From UBA8752 sp049610565 (GTDB taxonomy: Bacteria; Bacteroidota; Bacteroidia; Flavobacteriales_D; Sanyastnellaceae): DNA of 6,337 nt. Below are positions 5,908-6,337 of the stretch, one piece after another. Under the pieces are notes generated by a model. The model was not told where the DNA came from. It worked only from the letters and a program-made list of their open reading frames with translations, and ran no database searches. Positions within the stretch are counted from its first letter, which is position 1. Each line of letters opens with the position of its first letter. Position numbers and translations under genes: made by a program. Location: assembly GCA_049610565.1 (NCBI GenBank), contig JBMYZR010000081.1:1-6337 (forward strand). The letters are read 5' to 3'.

Positions 5908-6337
5908 CACCAGTCTTTTTCGATGTTCTGCCGTTGGGCCTTGCGCCGCTTTGCGTTTTCCTGAGCCTGCAATTTGGCACGGAGTGCGGCTTCATTGCGT
6001 TCGAGCAAATCGAGAATGCGCGCGGCATCCTCGGGTTGGATGCCCATCGGCTGGGCCTCTTGCCCCTCCTCGGGTTGCCCCTGCTGCTGCCCCCCGTTCT
6101 GCTGCTGGTCGCCGCCCTGCTGCTGGTCGCCGTCCTGCTGCTGGTCGCCGTCCTGTTGCTCGTCGCCCTCTTGTTGCTGGTCGCCGTCCTGCTGCTGGTC
6201 GCCGTCCTGTTGCTCGTCGCCCTCTTGTTGCTGGTCGCCGTCCTGCTGCTGGTCGCCGTCCTGTTGCTCGTCGCCCTCTTGTTGCTGGTCGCCGTCCTGC
6301 TGCTGGTCGCCGTCCTGTTGCTCGTCGCCCTCTTGTT
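5907..6337 (-). CDS. batC: BatC, C-terminal part (truncated by window edge)
   Basis: The frame enters from the right edge and ends at TGA 5909-5907; 142 complete codons are visible. The first 72 are four copies of an 18-residue Gln/Asp/Glu/Gly unit, followed by decayed hexads (QGGDQQ, QNGGQQ) and a Gln/Pro/Glu linker. The last 40 or so residues, 'PEDAARILDLLERNEAALRA' then a Lys/Arg/Gln-rich helix ending IEKDW, are the characteristic BatC tail, a conserved amphipathic helix with a terminal KDW. BatC proteins carry TPR repeats upstream of such a low-complexity linker; the TPRs and start would lie outside the window. It directly precedes the BatD-BatE fusion with a one-base overlap, so the two are almost certainly one transcript, with batA and batB expected further upstream. 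Confidence 0.9.
   Translation of the reverse strand, partial: QEGDEQQDGDQQQDGDQQQEGDEQQDGDQQQDGDQQQEGDEQQDGDQQQDGDQQQEGDEQQDGDQQQDGDQQQGGDQQQNGGQQQGQPEEGQEAQPMGIQPEDAARILDLLERNEAALRAKLQAQENAKRRKAQRQNIEKDW
6120..6337 (-). repeat. 54-bp tandem array inside batC (four copies, continuing past the edge)
   Basis: Four units of 18 codons, each QEGDEQ-QDGDQQ-QDGDQQ, run from 6335 to 6120. The first three are identical in DNA, and the fourth differs only by CAA to CAG in its last codon. Each unit is itself three variants of an 18-bp hexapeptide repeat. The last two bases of the window (AA) fit another unit beyond it. Near identity implies recent expansion by slippage or unequal recombination, always in frame. 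Confidence 0.95.

Noticed and set aside
3943..5964. Long plus-strand open frame (673 codons) antisense to the BatD-BatE gene
   Set aside because: It is an antisense shadow in GC-rich coding DNA: composition is rich in Gly, Arg and Val without domain features, and the minus strand encodes a clear BatD/BatE protein.
6120..6337. CRISPR-like array
   Set aside because: The repeats are directly adjacent with no unique spacers and lie in frame in a gene; they are coding repeats.

Overview
The window comes from a GC-rich member of the Bacteroidota. The evidence is a Bat (Bacteroides aerotolerance) gene pair, exported proteins whose signal peptides end in A-Q, a protein with a C-terminal end resembling the type IX secretion (T9SS) sorting domain, and an M1 peptidase of the Bacteroidota secreted type. 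No RNA genes, insertion sequences or CRISPR arrays were seen, and codon use looks uniform throughout. I cannot name the genus.

Layout from left to right: (1) 1-584, minus strand, the N-terminal part of a secreted M1-family metallopeptidase cut by the window edge. (2) 585-666, a short divergent intergenic region with two imperfect dyads. (3) 667-1227, plus strand, a small exported protein with a 49-residue His/Asp-rich insert, probably metal binding. (4) A strong hairpin at 1232-1264 between the convergent ends of genes 2 and 3. (5) 1280-3163, minus strand, a 627-residue exported protein built as signal peptide, iodothyronine-deiodinase-like thioredoxin-fold domain, ten thrombospondin-type-3-like calcium repeats on an exact 28-residue period (nine intervals, the first 31), and an atypical T9SS-like C-terminus. 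(6) 3164-3414, a 251-base gap. (7) 3415-5907, minus strand, BatD and BatE fused in one polypeptide. (8) 5907-6337, minus strand, the C-terminal part of BatC, overlapping the BatD start by one base and carrying a nearly perfect 54-bp tandem array that runs off the window.

Genes 7 and 8 form the downstream end of a bat operon, normally ordered batA-batB-batC-batD-batE, whose products form a membrane and periplasmic complex linked to stress and oxygen tolerance. The other three genes are separate transcription units that share an envelope or secreted location. The most unusual item is the deiodinase-like/TSP3/T9SS protein. The BatD-BatE fusion and the BatC repeat array come next.
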